Positions 24,523-31,330 of a stretch of DNA of 32,937 nt are shown piece by piece (position 1 is the stretch's first letter; each line of letters begins with the position of its first letter). This DNA is from an uncultured Oscillospiraceae bacterium (GTDB lineage: Bacteria; Bacillota; Clostridia; Oscillospirales; Oscillospiraceae): NCBI GenBank assembly GCA_944387015.1, contig CALXDH010000028.1:1-32937 (forward strand). Direction: 5' to 3'. Below the pieces are notes generated by a model, which ran no database searches, had not been told where the DNA came from, and was given only the letters and a program-made list of their open reading frames with translations. Position numbers and translations under genes: made by a program.

Positions 24523-24547
24523 GTACCAGACGATTGCCATTTGTCAA
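24520..24547 (-). promoter_or_regulatory. Sigma-A promoter of the fatty acid synthesis operon
   Basis: On the minus strand a perfect TTGACA (24547-24542), a 16-nt spacer and TACAAT (24525-24520). The start would fall near 24513, inside the operator, leaving a leader of about 68 nt. It is the only consensus-like promoter found for the eleven fab/acc genes and the MarR gene. Confidence 0.88.
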
Positions 24548-24644
24548 GTAGAATTTTGGAAGAAACTATGGAAAATTTTTGTAAACATACGGGTTTATCG
24601 CAGGCTGACATCAATAAAATGACAAAAAACGGGGCTTTATGAAA

Positions 24645-24716
24645 GACGGCGCGAAAAGAGGTTTCCTTTTTCCCAAATATCTGCTATATTTCCTTGTAAG
24701 AAGAAAACGCGCCGTC
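24645..24716 (+). promoter_or_regulatory. Inverted repeat enclosing the trkA promoter region
   Basis: GACGGCGCG (24645-24653) and CGCGCCGTC (24708-24716) are perfect 9-bp inverted arms 54 nt apart. Between them TTTCCT (24662-24667), 17 nt and TATATT (24685-24690) make a modest sigma-A promoter. The right arm can instead pair with the GGCGGCGC just after it. Whether the repeat acts in DNA or RNA cannot be told. Confidence 0.4.
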
Positions 24717-24753
24717 CAAGGCGGCGCTGTGAGAAGCGGCGAGGGAGCGTTCT

Positions 24754-26115
24754 ATGAAAATCATCATTGTCGGCGTGGGCAAAGTGGGCTTGGCCCTGAC
24801 CAAGCACCTGTCCCGGGAAAACAAGGTCACCATCATCGACCAGAATCCCCAGCTGGTGGACAACATCATCAATATATATGATGTGATGGGTGTGTGCGGC
24901 AACGGTGCCAGCTACGACGTCCAGAAGGAGGCGGAGGCCGACAAGGCGGACCTGCTGATCGCCACGGCCTCCAGCGACGAGATCAATATTTTGACGTGCC
25001 TGGTGGCCAAGAAGCTGGGCATTCCCCATACCATTGCCCGGATCCGGAACCCGGAGTATGAAAAGCAGCTGCGCTTCATGCGGGAGGAGCTGGGCCTTTC
25101 CATGTCCATCAACCCGGAGAAGGCTACCGCCCGGGAGATCGCCCGGGTGCTGCGCTTCCCCACGGCCATGAAGCTGGAGTCCTTCTCCAAAGGACGGCTG
25201 GAACTGGTGGAGTACCGCCTGCCGGAAAATTCCGCCCTCCACGGGATGCAGCTTTCCGACCTGTACCGCAACATCCGGGTCCGGGTGCTGATCTGTGCCG
25301 TGTCCCGCCGGGACGAGACCTACATTCCCTCCGGCGACTTCGTACTGCAGGCGGGGGACAAGATCTACCTCACCGCCGCGCCCCACGAGCTGGAGCACTT
25401 CTTCCGGCATCTGGGTGTGTTCCGGGGCCGGGCATCCTCGGTGATGATCGTGGGCGCCAGCAAGCTGTGCTACTACCTGGCCTCCCAGCTCATCGACATG
25501 GGCATGTCCGTGAAGATCGTGGACCAGAACCGGCAGCGGTGCGTGGACATTGAGGAACGGCTCCCCAAGGCGCTGGTCATCGTGGGAGACGGCACGGACA
25601 GCGAACTGCTCCAGGAGGAGGGCATCGGCCAGATCGATGCCTTTGTGGCCATCACCGGTCTGGACGAGGCCAATATCCTCATGTCCATGAGCGCCGCCCG
25701 CCAGTCCCGGGACTGCAAGGTGGTGGCGAAGATCAACCGCCGTTCGCTGATGGAACTGGTGTCCACCGAGGGGATGATCGACAGCGTGGTGTCCACCGGC
25801 GCGGTGACCACCGAGCTGATCCTCAAGTATATCCGGTCCATGAAAAATGCCACCGGCTCCCAGGTCAAGACCCTCCACCGGATCGTGGATGAAAAGGTGG
25901 AGGCGCTGGAGTTCGGCATCAAGGAGAACTATCCCTTTGTGGGAGTCCCGCTGCGGGACCTGCGGATCAAAAGCGGCATCCTGGTGGCGGGCATCGTCCG
26001 CCGCAGCGGCCGCATCGTCATTCCCACCGGCGACGATGTCATCAACCAGGGGGATGACGTGATCGTGGTGGCGACGGACACCGGGATCCAGGACATCCGG
26101 GATATTTTTCAGTAA
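24754..26115 (+). CDS. trkA: Trk potassium uptake regulator TrkA
   Basis: TrkA is the cytoplasmic gating ring of the TrkH potassium channel. The 453-residue protein is a tandem of two RCK units, each a Rossmann NAD(H)/nucleotide fold followed by a TrkA_C domain. The first begins MKIIIVGVGKVGLAL; the second begins near residue 231 (VMIVGASKLCYYLA). The second dinucleotide loop reads GASKLC rather than GxGxxG, so nucleotide binding may be confined mostly to the first half. The C-terminal unit ends DDVIVVATDTGIQDI. It lies 15 nt upstream of trkH and is divergent from the fab operon. Confidence 0.95.
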   Translation: MKIIIVGVGKVGLALTKHLSRENKVTIIDQNPQLVDNIINIYDVMGVCGNGASYDVQKEAEADKADLLIATASSDEINILTCLVAKKLGIPHTIARIRNPEYEKQLRFMREELGLSMSINPEKATAREIARVLRFPTAMKLESFSKGRLELVEYRLPENSALHGMQLSDLYRNIRVRVLICAVSRRDETYIPSGDFVLQAGDKIYLTAAPHELEHFFRHLGVFRGRASSVMIVGASKLCYYLASQLIDMGMSVKIVDQNRQRCVDIEERLPKALVIVGDGTDSELLQEEGIGQIDAFVAITGLDEANILMSMSAARQSRDCKVVAKINRRSLMELVSTEGMIDSVVSTGAVTTELILKYIRSMKNATGSQVKTLHRIVDEKVEALEFGIKENYPFVGVPLRDLRIKSGILVAGIVRRSGRIVIPTGDDVINQGDDVIVVATDTGIQDIRDIFQ

Positions 26116-26130
26116 AGGAAGGCAAGACCC

Positions 26131-27594
26131 GTGAATAAACGAATGATCGCCTTTGTCATCGGCCGCATCCTGCTGACGGAGGCTGCCCTGCTGGTGATTC
26201 CGCTGGCAGTGGCACTGCTCTACGGGGAGTCCCCGGCGCCGTTTTTGCTGCCCATTGCGCTGTTGGTGCTGCTGGGGGGGCTGATGAGCTTCCGCCGTCC
26301 CCGGAGCACGTCCCTCTTCGCCCGGGACGGCCTGGCGGTGGTGGCGCTGGCGTGGATCGCCATGTCCGCCTTCGGCGCACTGCCCTTCTATGTCTCCGGT
26401 GAGATCCCCAGCTACGTGGACTGCTTTTTCGAGACCGTCTCCGGCTTTACCACTACCGGCGCCAGCATCCTCCCGGAGGTGGAGTCTCTCAGCAAGAGCA
26501 TCCTCTTCTGGCGCAGCTTCACCCACTGGGTGGGCGGCATGGGCGTGCTGGTGTTCGTCATGGCGGTTCTGCCCATGACGGACGGACACGGCATGCACCT
26601 TCTGCGGGCAGAGGTGCCCGGCCCCACGGTGGGCAAACTGGTCAGCCGCATGGGCGACTCGGCCAAGATCCTCTACGGCATCTATCTTGTGATGACCATC
26701 GTGGAGATCATTCTGCTGCTTTTGGGGGACATGCCCCTTTTTGACGCATGCATCAATTCCTTCGGCTCCGCCGGTACCGGCGGCTTCAGCTGCCGGAACC
26801 TCAGCATCGGCGCCTATAACAACGCCTATTACGATGTGGTCATCGGCATCTTCATGCTGCTTTTCGGCGTGAACTTCAACCTTTACTATTTCCTGCTGGT
26901 CCGTAAGTTCCGGGATGTGTTCCGCTCTGAGGAATTGCGCACTTACCTGATCATCGTGGCGGTGGCAGTGTCGGCCATCACGCTGGACATCCTGCACATT
27001 TACCGCTCTGTGGGCACCAGCCTGCGCCACGCCTTTTTCCAGGTCTCCTCCATCATCACCACCACCGGCTACGCCACCGTGGACTTCAACGCCTGGCCTG
27101 CATTTTCCAAGGCCATTTTGGTGATGCTGATGTTCATCGGCGCCTGCGCCGGCTCCACCGGCGGCGGCATCAAGGTGGCCCGGCTGGTGATCCTGACCAA
27201 GAGCGCATTGTGCGATATGAAGCGGATGCTCCACCCCAATGCGGTGACCACGGTGCGTTTCGAGGGCCGCCCTCTGGCGGAAAAGAATGTCCGGGGCGTG
27301 CATATGTTCCTGACGGTGTATCTGCTGGTGTTCTGCGTGTCCTGCCTGCTGGTGTCCCTGGAGCAGGTGGACCTGGTGACGGTGTTCACTGCTGTGGCCT
27401 CCTGTATCAACAACATCGGTCCCGGATTGGAGATCGTTGGTCCCATGGGCAATTTCTCCAGCTTTTCCGATTTCACCAAGCTGCTGCTGTCCTTTGACAT
27501 GCTGGTGGGCCGGCTGGAGGTATTCCCCATGCTGCTGCTGTTTGCCCCCTCTATCTGGCGGCAGAAGCTGTCCATCCGGCAGATCCGTCATTGA
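26131..27594 (+). CDS. trkH: Trk potassium uptake membrane subunit TrkH
   Basis: TrkH is the K+-conducting membrane pore. The 487-residue protein is hydrophobic throughout and shows four pore-loop signatures: SGFTTTGAS (104-112), GSAGTGGFS (212-220), TTTGY (310-314) and AGSTGGGIK (340-348). They form the four-fold pseudo-symmetric selectivity filter with one glycine each (Gly110, 217, 313 and 344 or nearby). A GTG start at 26131 lies 8 nt after AAGGAAGG. The pairing with trkA is the standard complex. Confidence 0.95.
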   Translation: MNKRMIAFVIGRILLTEAALLVIPLAVALLYGESPAPFLLPIALLVLLGGLMSFRRPRSTSLFARDGLAVVALAWIAMSAFGALPFYVSGEIPSYVDCFFETVSGFTTTGASILPEVESLSKSILFWRSFTHWVGGMGVLVFVMAVLPMTDGHGMHLLRAEVPGPTVGKLVSRMGDSAKILYGIYLVMTIVEIILLLLGDMPLFDACINSFGSAGTGGFSCRNLSIGAYNNAYYDVVIGIFMLLFGVNFNLYYFLLVRKFRDVFRSEELRTYLIIVAVAVSAITLDILHIYRSVGTSLRHAFFQVSSIITTTGYATVDFNAWPAFSKAILVMLMFIGACAGSTGGGIKVARLVILTKSALCDMKRMLHPNAVTTVRFEGRPLAEKNVRGVHMFLTVYLLVFCVSCLLVSLEQVDLVTVFTAVASCINNIGPGLEIVGPMGNFSSFSDFTKLLLSFDMLVGRLEVFPMLLLFAPSIWRQKLSIRQIRH

Positions 27595-27601
27595 CTCTGC
27601 G

Positions 27602-27625
27602 CCGCCGCAGCCAAAGCTGCGGCGG
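27602..27625 (+). other. Hairpin between trkH and the acetyltransferase gene
   Basis: A 10-bp perfect stem (27602-27611 with 27616-27625) with a 4-nt loop, 7 nt after the trkH stop. It is not followed by a T-run, so partial termination or 3'-end protection is possible. Confidence 0.5.
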
Positions 27626-27651
27626 TCTGCCTTGTGGAGAAAGGAGATTCC

Positions 27652-28260
27652 ATGAACCAAAAAGAGCGGATGCTGGCGGGACTGCCCTACAAGCCCTGGC
27701 TGGACGGGCTGGAGGAGGAGCGGACGCGCTGCAAGGAAAAAATCTATGAACTCAACTGCCTCCATCCCCGGGACCGGGAGCGGATCCCGGAGCTTCTGAA
27801 GGACCTGTTCGGACGGACGGGGGAGGACGTGTGGCTGGAGCCGCCCTTCCACTGCGACTACGGCTGGAATATCGAGGTGGGGGACCACTTCTTTGCAAAC
27901 TACAACCTTACCATCCTGGACGTGGGGAAGGTCACCATCGGCAGCTATGTGATGATCGCCCCCAATGTCAGCCTCTACACCGCGGGCCATCCTCTTCATC
28001 CCGCCAGCCGGGACTCCGGCTATGAGTTCGGCGCCCCCATCACCATCGGGGACCATGTGTGGATCGGCGGCAATGTGGTGATCCTCCCCGGCGTCACCAT
28101 CGGGGAGGGCGCGGTCATCGGCGCCGGCAGTGTGGTGAGCCGGGACGTGCCGCCTGGCGTACTGGCTGCCGGGAACCCCTGCCGGGTGATCCGTGCCATC
28201 ACGGAGGAGGACCGGGACTACTACTGGCGCAATTCCCGCTTCGACGTTACCGACTACTGA
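27652..28260 (+). CDS. Maltose/galactoside O-acetyltransferase family protein
   Basis: This 202-residue enzyme belongs to the sugar O-acetyltransferases (Maa/LacA/NodL). The N-terminal helical Mac domain is MNQKERMLAGLPYKPWLDG, followed by a left-handed beta-helix with hexapeptide repeats and the catalytic His113 in YTAGHPLHP. The end IGAGSVVSRDVPPGVLAAGN forms the acetyl-CoA site. It is expected to move acetyl from acetyl-CoA to a sugar hydroxyl in the cytoplasm; the natural sugar is unknown. ATG 27652 follows AAAGGAG at 5 nt. It probably shares the trk transcript. Confidence 0.9.
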   Translation: MNQKERMLAGLPYKPWLDGLEEERTRCKEKIYELNCLHPRDRERIPELLKDLFGRTGEDVWLEPPFHCDYGWNIEVGDHFFANYNLTILDVGKVTIGSYVMIAPNVSLYTAGHPLHPASRDSGYEFGAPITIGDHVWIGGNVVILPGVTIGEGAVIGAGSVVSRDVPPGVLAAGNPCRVIRAITEEDRDYYWRNSRFDVTDY

Positions 28261-28313
28261 CGGCCGACACGGCCATGAAATCCGGCACCGCCGGAGATTG
28301 GAGAGCAAGTGAT

Positions 28314-29654
28314 ATGGCAAAACATGATCCTTCCGCAAGCCGGGACAATTTCCGGTCCAAATGGGGCTTCAAGCTGGCCTGCATCGGCTCCGCCGTGGGC
28401 ATGGGCAACATCTGGCTCTTTCCCTCCCGGATGTCCCAGTACGGCGCCACTTTCCTGATCCCCTACTTCCTCTTTGTGGCCCTGATCGCCTCCACCGGCG
28501 TCATCGGGGAGATGGCCTTCGGCCGGGCGGCGGCAGGCGGCCCCATGATCGCGTTCGCCGCAGCGGCAGAGCGCCGCACCGGCCGCCGGAACTGGGGAGA
28601 GGCGCTGGGCCTCGTTCCGGTGCTGGCCTCCCTGGCCATGGCCATCGGCTACTCCGTGGTGGTGGGATGGCTTCTCAAGTATGCGGTGGGCGCCTTCACC
28701 GGCTCCGTGCTGTCCCGGGACGGCGTGGATGCCTTCAGTGCCCTTTTCACCGAAACCGCCTCTTCCTGGGGCAACACGGCCTGGCAAGTGGTGGCCATGG
28801 TGCTGACCCTGCTCATCATGGCCTTCGGTATCGCCAGCGGCATCGAAAAGGCCAACAAGGTGATGATGCCCCTCTTCTTTTTGCTGTTTTTGGGGCTTGC
28901 GGTGTATATCGCCACCCTCCCCGGAGCGTCGGAGGGATACCGCTATCTCTTCGTACTGGACCCGGCGGGGCTGCTGGATCCCTACGTGTGGGTCTATGCT
29001 CTGGGGCAGGCGTTTTTCTCCCTCTCCATCGCCGGCAACGGCACCTTGATCTACGGGTCCTATCTGCCCAAGACAGAGGACGTGCCCCGGGCGGCCCGGA
29101 CCGTGGCGGTGTTTGACACCATGGCGGCGCTGCTGGCGGCCGTCGTCATCATCCCCGCCATGGCCACGGCGGGACAGACTCTGGACCAGAGCGGCCCGGG
29201 CCTTCTCTTCATCTTCCTGCCCAACCTCTTCGACACCATGCCGGGGGGCACTGTCATCATGGCGGTGTTCTTTGTGGCGGCCCTCTCCGCGGGGCTTACG
29301 TCCCTCATCAACCTCTTCGAGGCGCCCACCGCCACGCTGCAGGAGCGGCTGGGCCTTTCCCGGCTGCAGGCGGTGGCGGTCATCGGCGCGGTGGGGCTGG
29401 CGGTTGGACTGAGCATCCAGGGGATCGTTTCCGACTGGATGGATGTCTGCTCCATCTACGCCTGCCCGGTGGGGGCACTGCTGGCGGCGGTGTTCTTCTT
29501 CTGGATCTACGGGAAGGAGGACTGTCTGGATCAGGTGAACCTGGCCCGCCAAAAGCCTCTGGGCGGCTGGTTCTATCCCCTGGCCAAGTACGGCTTTTGC
29601 GGCGTGACGGTATTCGTACTGATCCTGGGAGCGCTGTTGGGAGGCATCGGCTGA
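28314..29654 (+). CDS. Sodium-dependent transporter, neurotransmitter:sodium symporter (NSS) family
   Basis: This 446-residue membrane protein has about eleven to twelve hydrophobic segments. TM1 carries GSAVGMGNIWLFP (25-37), the NSS sodium- and substrate-binding signature. In most NSS proteins the motif reads NxWRFP; here residue 35 is Leu instead of the gate Arg, which some bacterial branches share. Later motifs include YALGQAFFSLSIAGNG (TM6) and the intracellular loop GVIGEMAFGR. It likely imports an amino acid with Na+; the substrate cannot be predicted. The start follows a GGAG at 10 nt. The in-frame region upstream overlaps the acetyltransferase and is not used. xdhC begins 1 nt after its stop. 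Confidence 0.9.
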   Translation: MAKHDPSASRDNFRSKWGFKLACIGSAVGMGNIWLFPSRMSQYGATFLIPYFLFVALIASTGVIGEMAFGRAAAGGPMIAFAAAAERRTGRRNWGEALGLVPVLASLAMAIGYSVVVGWLLKYAVGAFTGSVLSRDGVDAFSALFTETASSWGNTAWQVVAMVLTLLIMAFGIASGIEKANKVMMPLFFLLFLGLAVYIATLPGASEGYRYLFVLDPAGLLDPYVWVYALGQAFFSLSIAGNGTLIYGSYLPKTEDVPRAARTVAVFDTMAALLAAVVIIPAMATAGQTLDQSGPGLLFIFLPNLFDTMPGGTVIMAVFFVAALSAGLTSLINLFEAPTATLQERLGLSRLQAVAVIGAVGLAVGLSIQGIVSDWMDVCSIYACPVGALLAAVFFFWIYGKEDCLDQVNLARQKPLGGWFYPLAKYGFCGVTVFVLILGALLGGIG

Positions 29655-29655
29655 T

Positions 29656-30633
29656 ATGCGGGAATTTTTCAGAGAACTGGTCCACGCGCTGGAGGGCGGC
29701 GAGGCGGCGGAGCTGGTGAGCGTGCTGGAGAGCAGCGGCTCCACCCCCCGGGGCGCCGGCGCCATGATGGCGGTGTTCTCCGGCGGCCGCAGCACCGGCA
29801 CTGTGGGCGGCGGCAACGTGGAGTACGAGGCCCAGAAACTCTGTGCGGAGCTGCTGGAGGAGAAGCGGGACGCGCTGCGGCGCTTCCGCTTCGTCCAGGG
29901 AGACGCCGCAAGCCTTGGCATGGTCTGCGGCGGGGACGTGACACTGCTTTTTACCTACCTGCCTGCCGGGGACGGTGCTGCCGTCCGGGTGTTCCGGCGG
30001 CTGATGGAGCTCTCCGGCGGAAGCGGCGGCGCGTGGCTGCTGCGCCGGCTGGAGGGGGATCGTGTCACCGACATGAGGGCTGCCACCGTCGGTGAGGCGG
30101 ACGGGAAACTGCTGGGCGAGAAGCCTGTGCTGGCGGACGGGTGGTTCTCCGTGCCGGTGGAGCGTCCGGGCCGGGTGTATGTTTTCGGCGGCGGCCATGT
30201 CTCCCAGGCCCTGGTGCCGGTGCTTGCCGGTGTGGGGTTCCGGGTGGTGGTCTATGACGACCGGCCGGAATTTGCGGACCCGGCGCTGTTTCCGGCGGCG
30301 GAGGAGACGCTGTGCGGGGATTTCCTGGCCCTGGAACAGCAGGTGCAGGTGACGGCGGATGACTATGTGGTCATCATGACCCGGGGCCACCAGGCGGACT
30401 ACGAGGTGCTCTGCCAGGTGCTCCGCAGCGGCGCCCGGTATCTGGGGTGCATCGGTTCCCGCAGGAAGCTGGCGCTGTGCCGGGAGCGGCTGCTGGCGGC
30501 GGGGTTCACCGAGGCGGAATACGCCCGGCTCCACGCTCCTATCGGGCTGCCCATCGGGGCGGAGACTCCGGAGGAGATCGCTGTGTCGGTGGCGGCGGAG
30601 CTGATCGGCGTCCGGGCCGGAAAACTGGATTGA
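29656..30633 (+). CDS. xdhC: XdhC/CoxI-family molybdenum hydroxylase maturation protein
   Basis: XdhC proteins bind molybdenum cofactor and help sulfurate and insert it into xanthine-dehydrogenase-type enzymes. The 325-residue protein has both family domains: an N-terminal one with ESSGSTPRGAGAMMAV, GTVGGGNVE and GMVCGG (Cys91), and a C-terminal Rossmann domain (VYVFGGGHVSQAL at 175-187). It ends with IGSRRKLALC and HAPIGLPIGAETPEEIAVS. The ATG lies 1 nt after the symporter stop. No molybdenum hydroxylase or cofactor gene is in the window, so its client is elsewhere. The function is assigned from family only. Confidence 0.9.
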   Translation: MREFFRELVHALEGGEAAELVSVLESSGSTPRGAGAMMAVFSGGRSTGTVGGGNVEYEAQKLCAELLEEKRDALRRFRFVQGDAASLGMVCGGDVTLLFTYLPAGDGAAVRVFRRLMELSGGSGGAWLLRRLEGDRVTDMRAATVGEADGKLLGEKPVLADGWFSVPVERPGRVYVFGGGHVSQALVPVLAGVGFRVVVYDDRPEFADPALFPAAEETLCGDFLALEQQVQVTADDYVVIMTRGHQADYEVLCQVLRSGARYLGCIGSRRKLALCRERLLAAGFTEAEYARLHAPIGLPIGAETPEEIAVSVAAELIGVRAGKLD

Positions 30634-30638
30634 TCCCC

Positions 30639-30673
30639 AGGAGGGGCGGAGCCGACGGCTCCGCCCCTCCTTT
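30639..30673 (+). terminator. Terminator after xdhC
   Basis: A 15-bp perfect GC-rich stem (30639-30653 with 30657-30671) around a 3-nt loop is followed by only TT and then G. The stem is very stable and the T-run poor. It separates the trk-to-xdhC run from the next promoter. Confidence 0.7.
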
Positions 30674-30733
30674 GTGCCCGGATGGCTGTCTGCGGACCGG
30701 GGACAGGAAGGAAGGGAAGGCAGGTCCTGCCTC

Positions 30734-30763
30734 TTGTCAAACCGGCTGGGACCATGGTACAAT
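30734..30763 (+). promoter_or_regulatory. Promoter of the deaminase gene
   Basis: TTGTCA (30734-30739), an 18-nt spacer and TACAAT (30758-30763), with TGG just before the -10 giving an extended -10. The leader is about 38 nt. The ribosome binding site GGAGG lies 7 nt before the ATG. Confidence 0.75.
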
Positions 30764-30807
30764 AATGTATCTTAAATCGCGCTATTTTTTACCACGGAGG
30801 GCTGGCG

Positions 30808-31314
30808 ATGGATCGAATCAGCAAAGAAAACTATTATCTGGATATTGCGCAGACGGTGCTGGAACGGGCCACCTGCCTGCGCCGGGTGTACGGGGCCATC
30901 ATCGTCAAAAACGACGAGATCATCTCCACCGGCTACAACGGCGCCCCCCGGGGCCGTGCCAACTGTGTGGACATGGGCTACTGCTCCCGGGAGGCCATGC
31001 GGGTGCCCAGGGGAGAACGCTACGAACTCTGCCGCAGCGTCCATGCCGAGGCCAACGCCATTATCTCCGCCTCCCGGCGGGACATGGCGGGAGGCACGCT
31101 GTACCTGGTTGGGCGGGACGCCCGCACCGGTGAGCTGCTGGGAGACGCCACCTCCTGCGCCATGTGCCGCCGGATGGTCATCAACGCCGGATTGAGCCGG
31201 GTGGTCATCCGCCGGACGGAGACGGAGTATGACGTGGTGAACGTGTCCGACTGGGTGGCGGAGGATGATCTGCTGGTGCCCAAGGACCCGGATGCGATTT
31301 TGAACGAGCAATAG
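30808..31314 (+). CDS. dCMP deaminase / ComEB-like cytidine deaminase-family protein
   Basis: This is a 168-residue zinc deaminase. The metal site is His79-Ala-Glu81 (SVHAEANAI) plus Cys117 and Cys120 (SCAMCRRMVINAG). The stretch YNGAPRGRANCVDMGYCSRE resembles the substrate loop of dCMP deaminases, which make dUMP for thymidylate synthesis. The usual Pro of the PCxxC motif is Ser here. It has its own promoter after a terminator and may share a transcript with the fusion gene 16 nt downstream. dCMP is the likely substrate from similarity; related proteins can differ. Confidence 0.85.
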   Translation: MDRISKENYYLDIAQTVLERATCLRRVYGAIIVKNDEIISTGYNGAPRGRANCVDMGYCSREAMRVPRGERYELCRSVHAEANAIISASRRDMAGGTLYLVGRDARTGELLGDATSCAMCRRMVINAGLSRVVIRRTETEYDVVNVSDWVAEDDLLVPKDPDAILNEQ

Positions 31315-31330
31315 GAAAGGGAGCCTTCTC

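Noticed and set aside
24637-28338. Very long minus-strand open frame (about 1233 codons) opposite trkA, trkH and the acetyltransferase
   Set aside because: It is the mirror of GC-rich plus-strand genes whose domains are certain. Its translation is rich in His, Gly and Gln with no recognisable fold, and it spans several unrelated genes.
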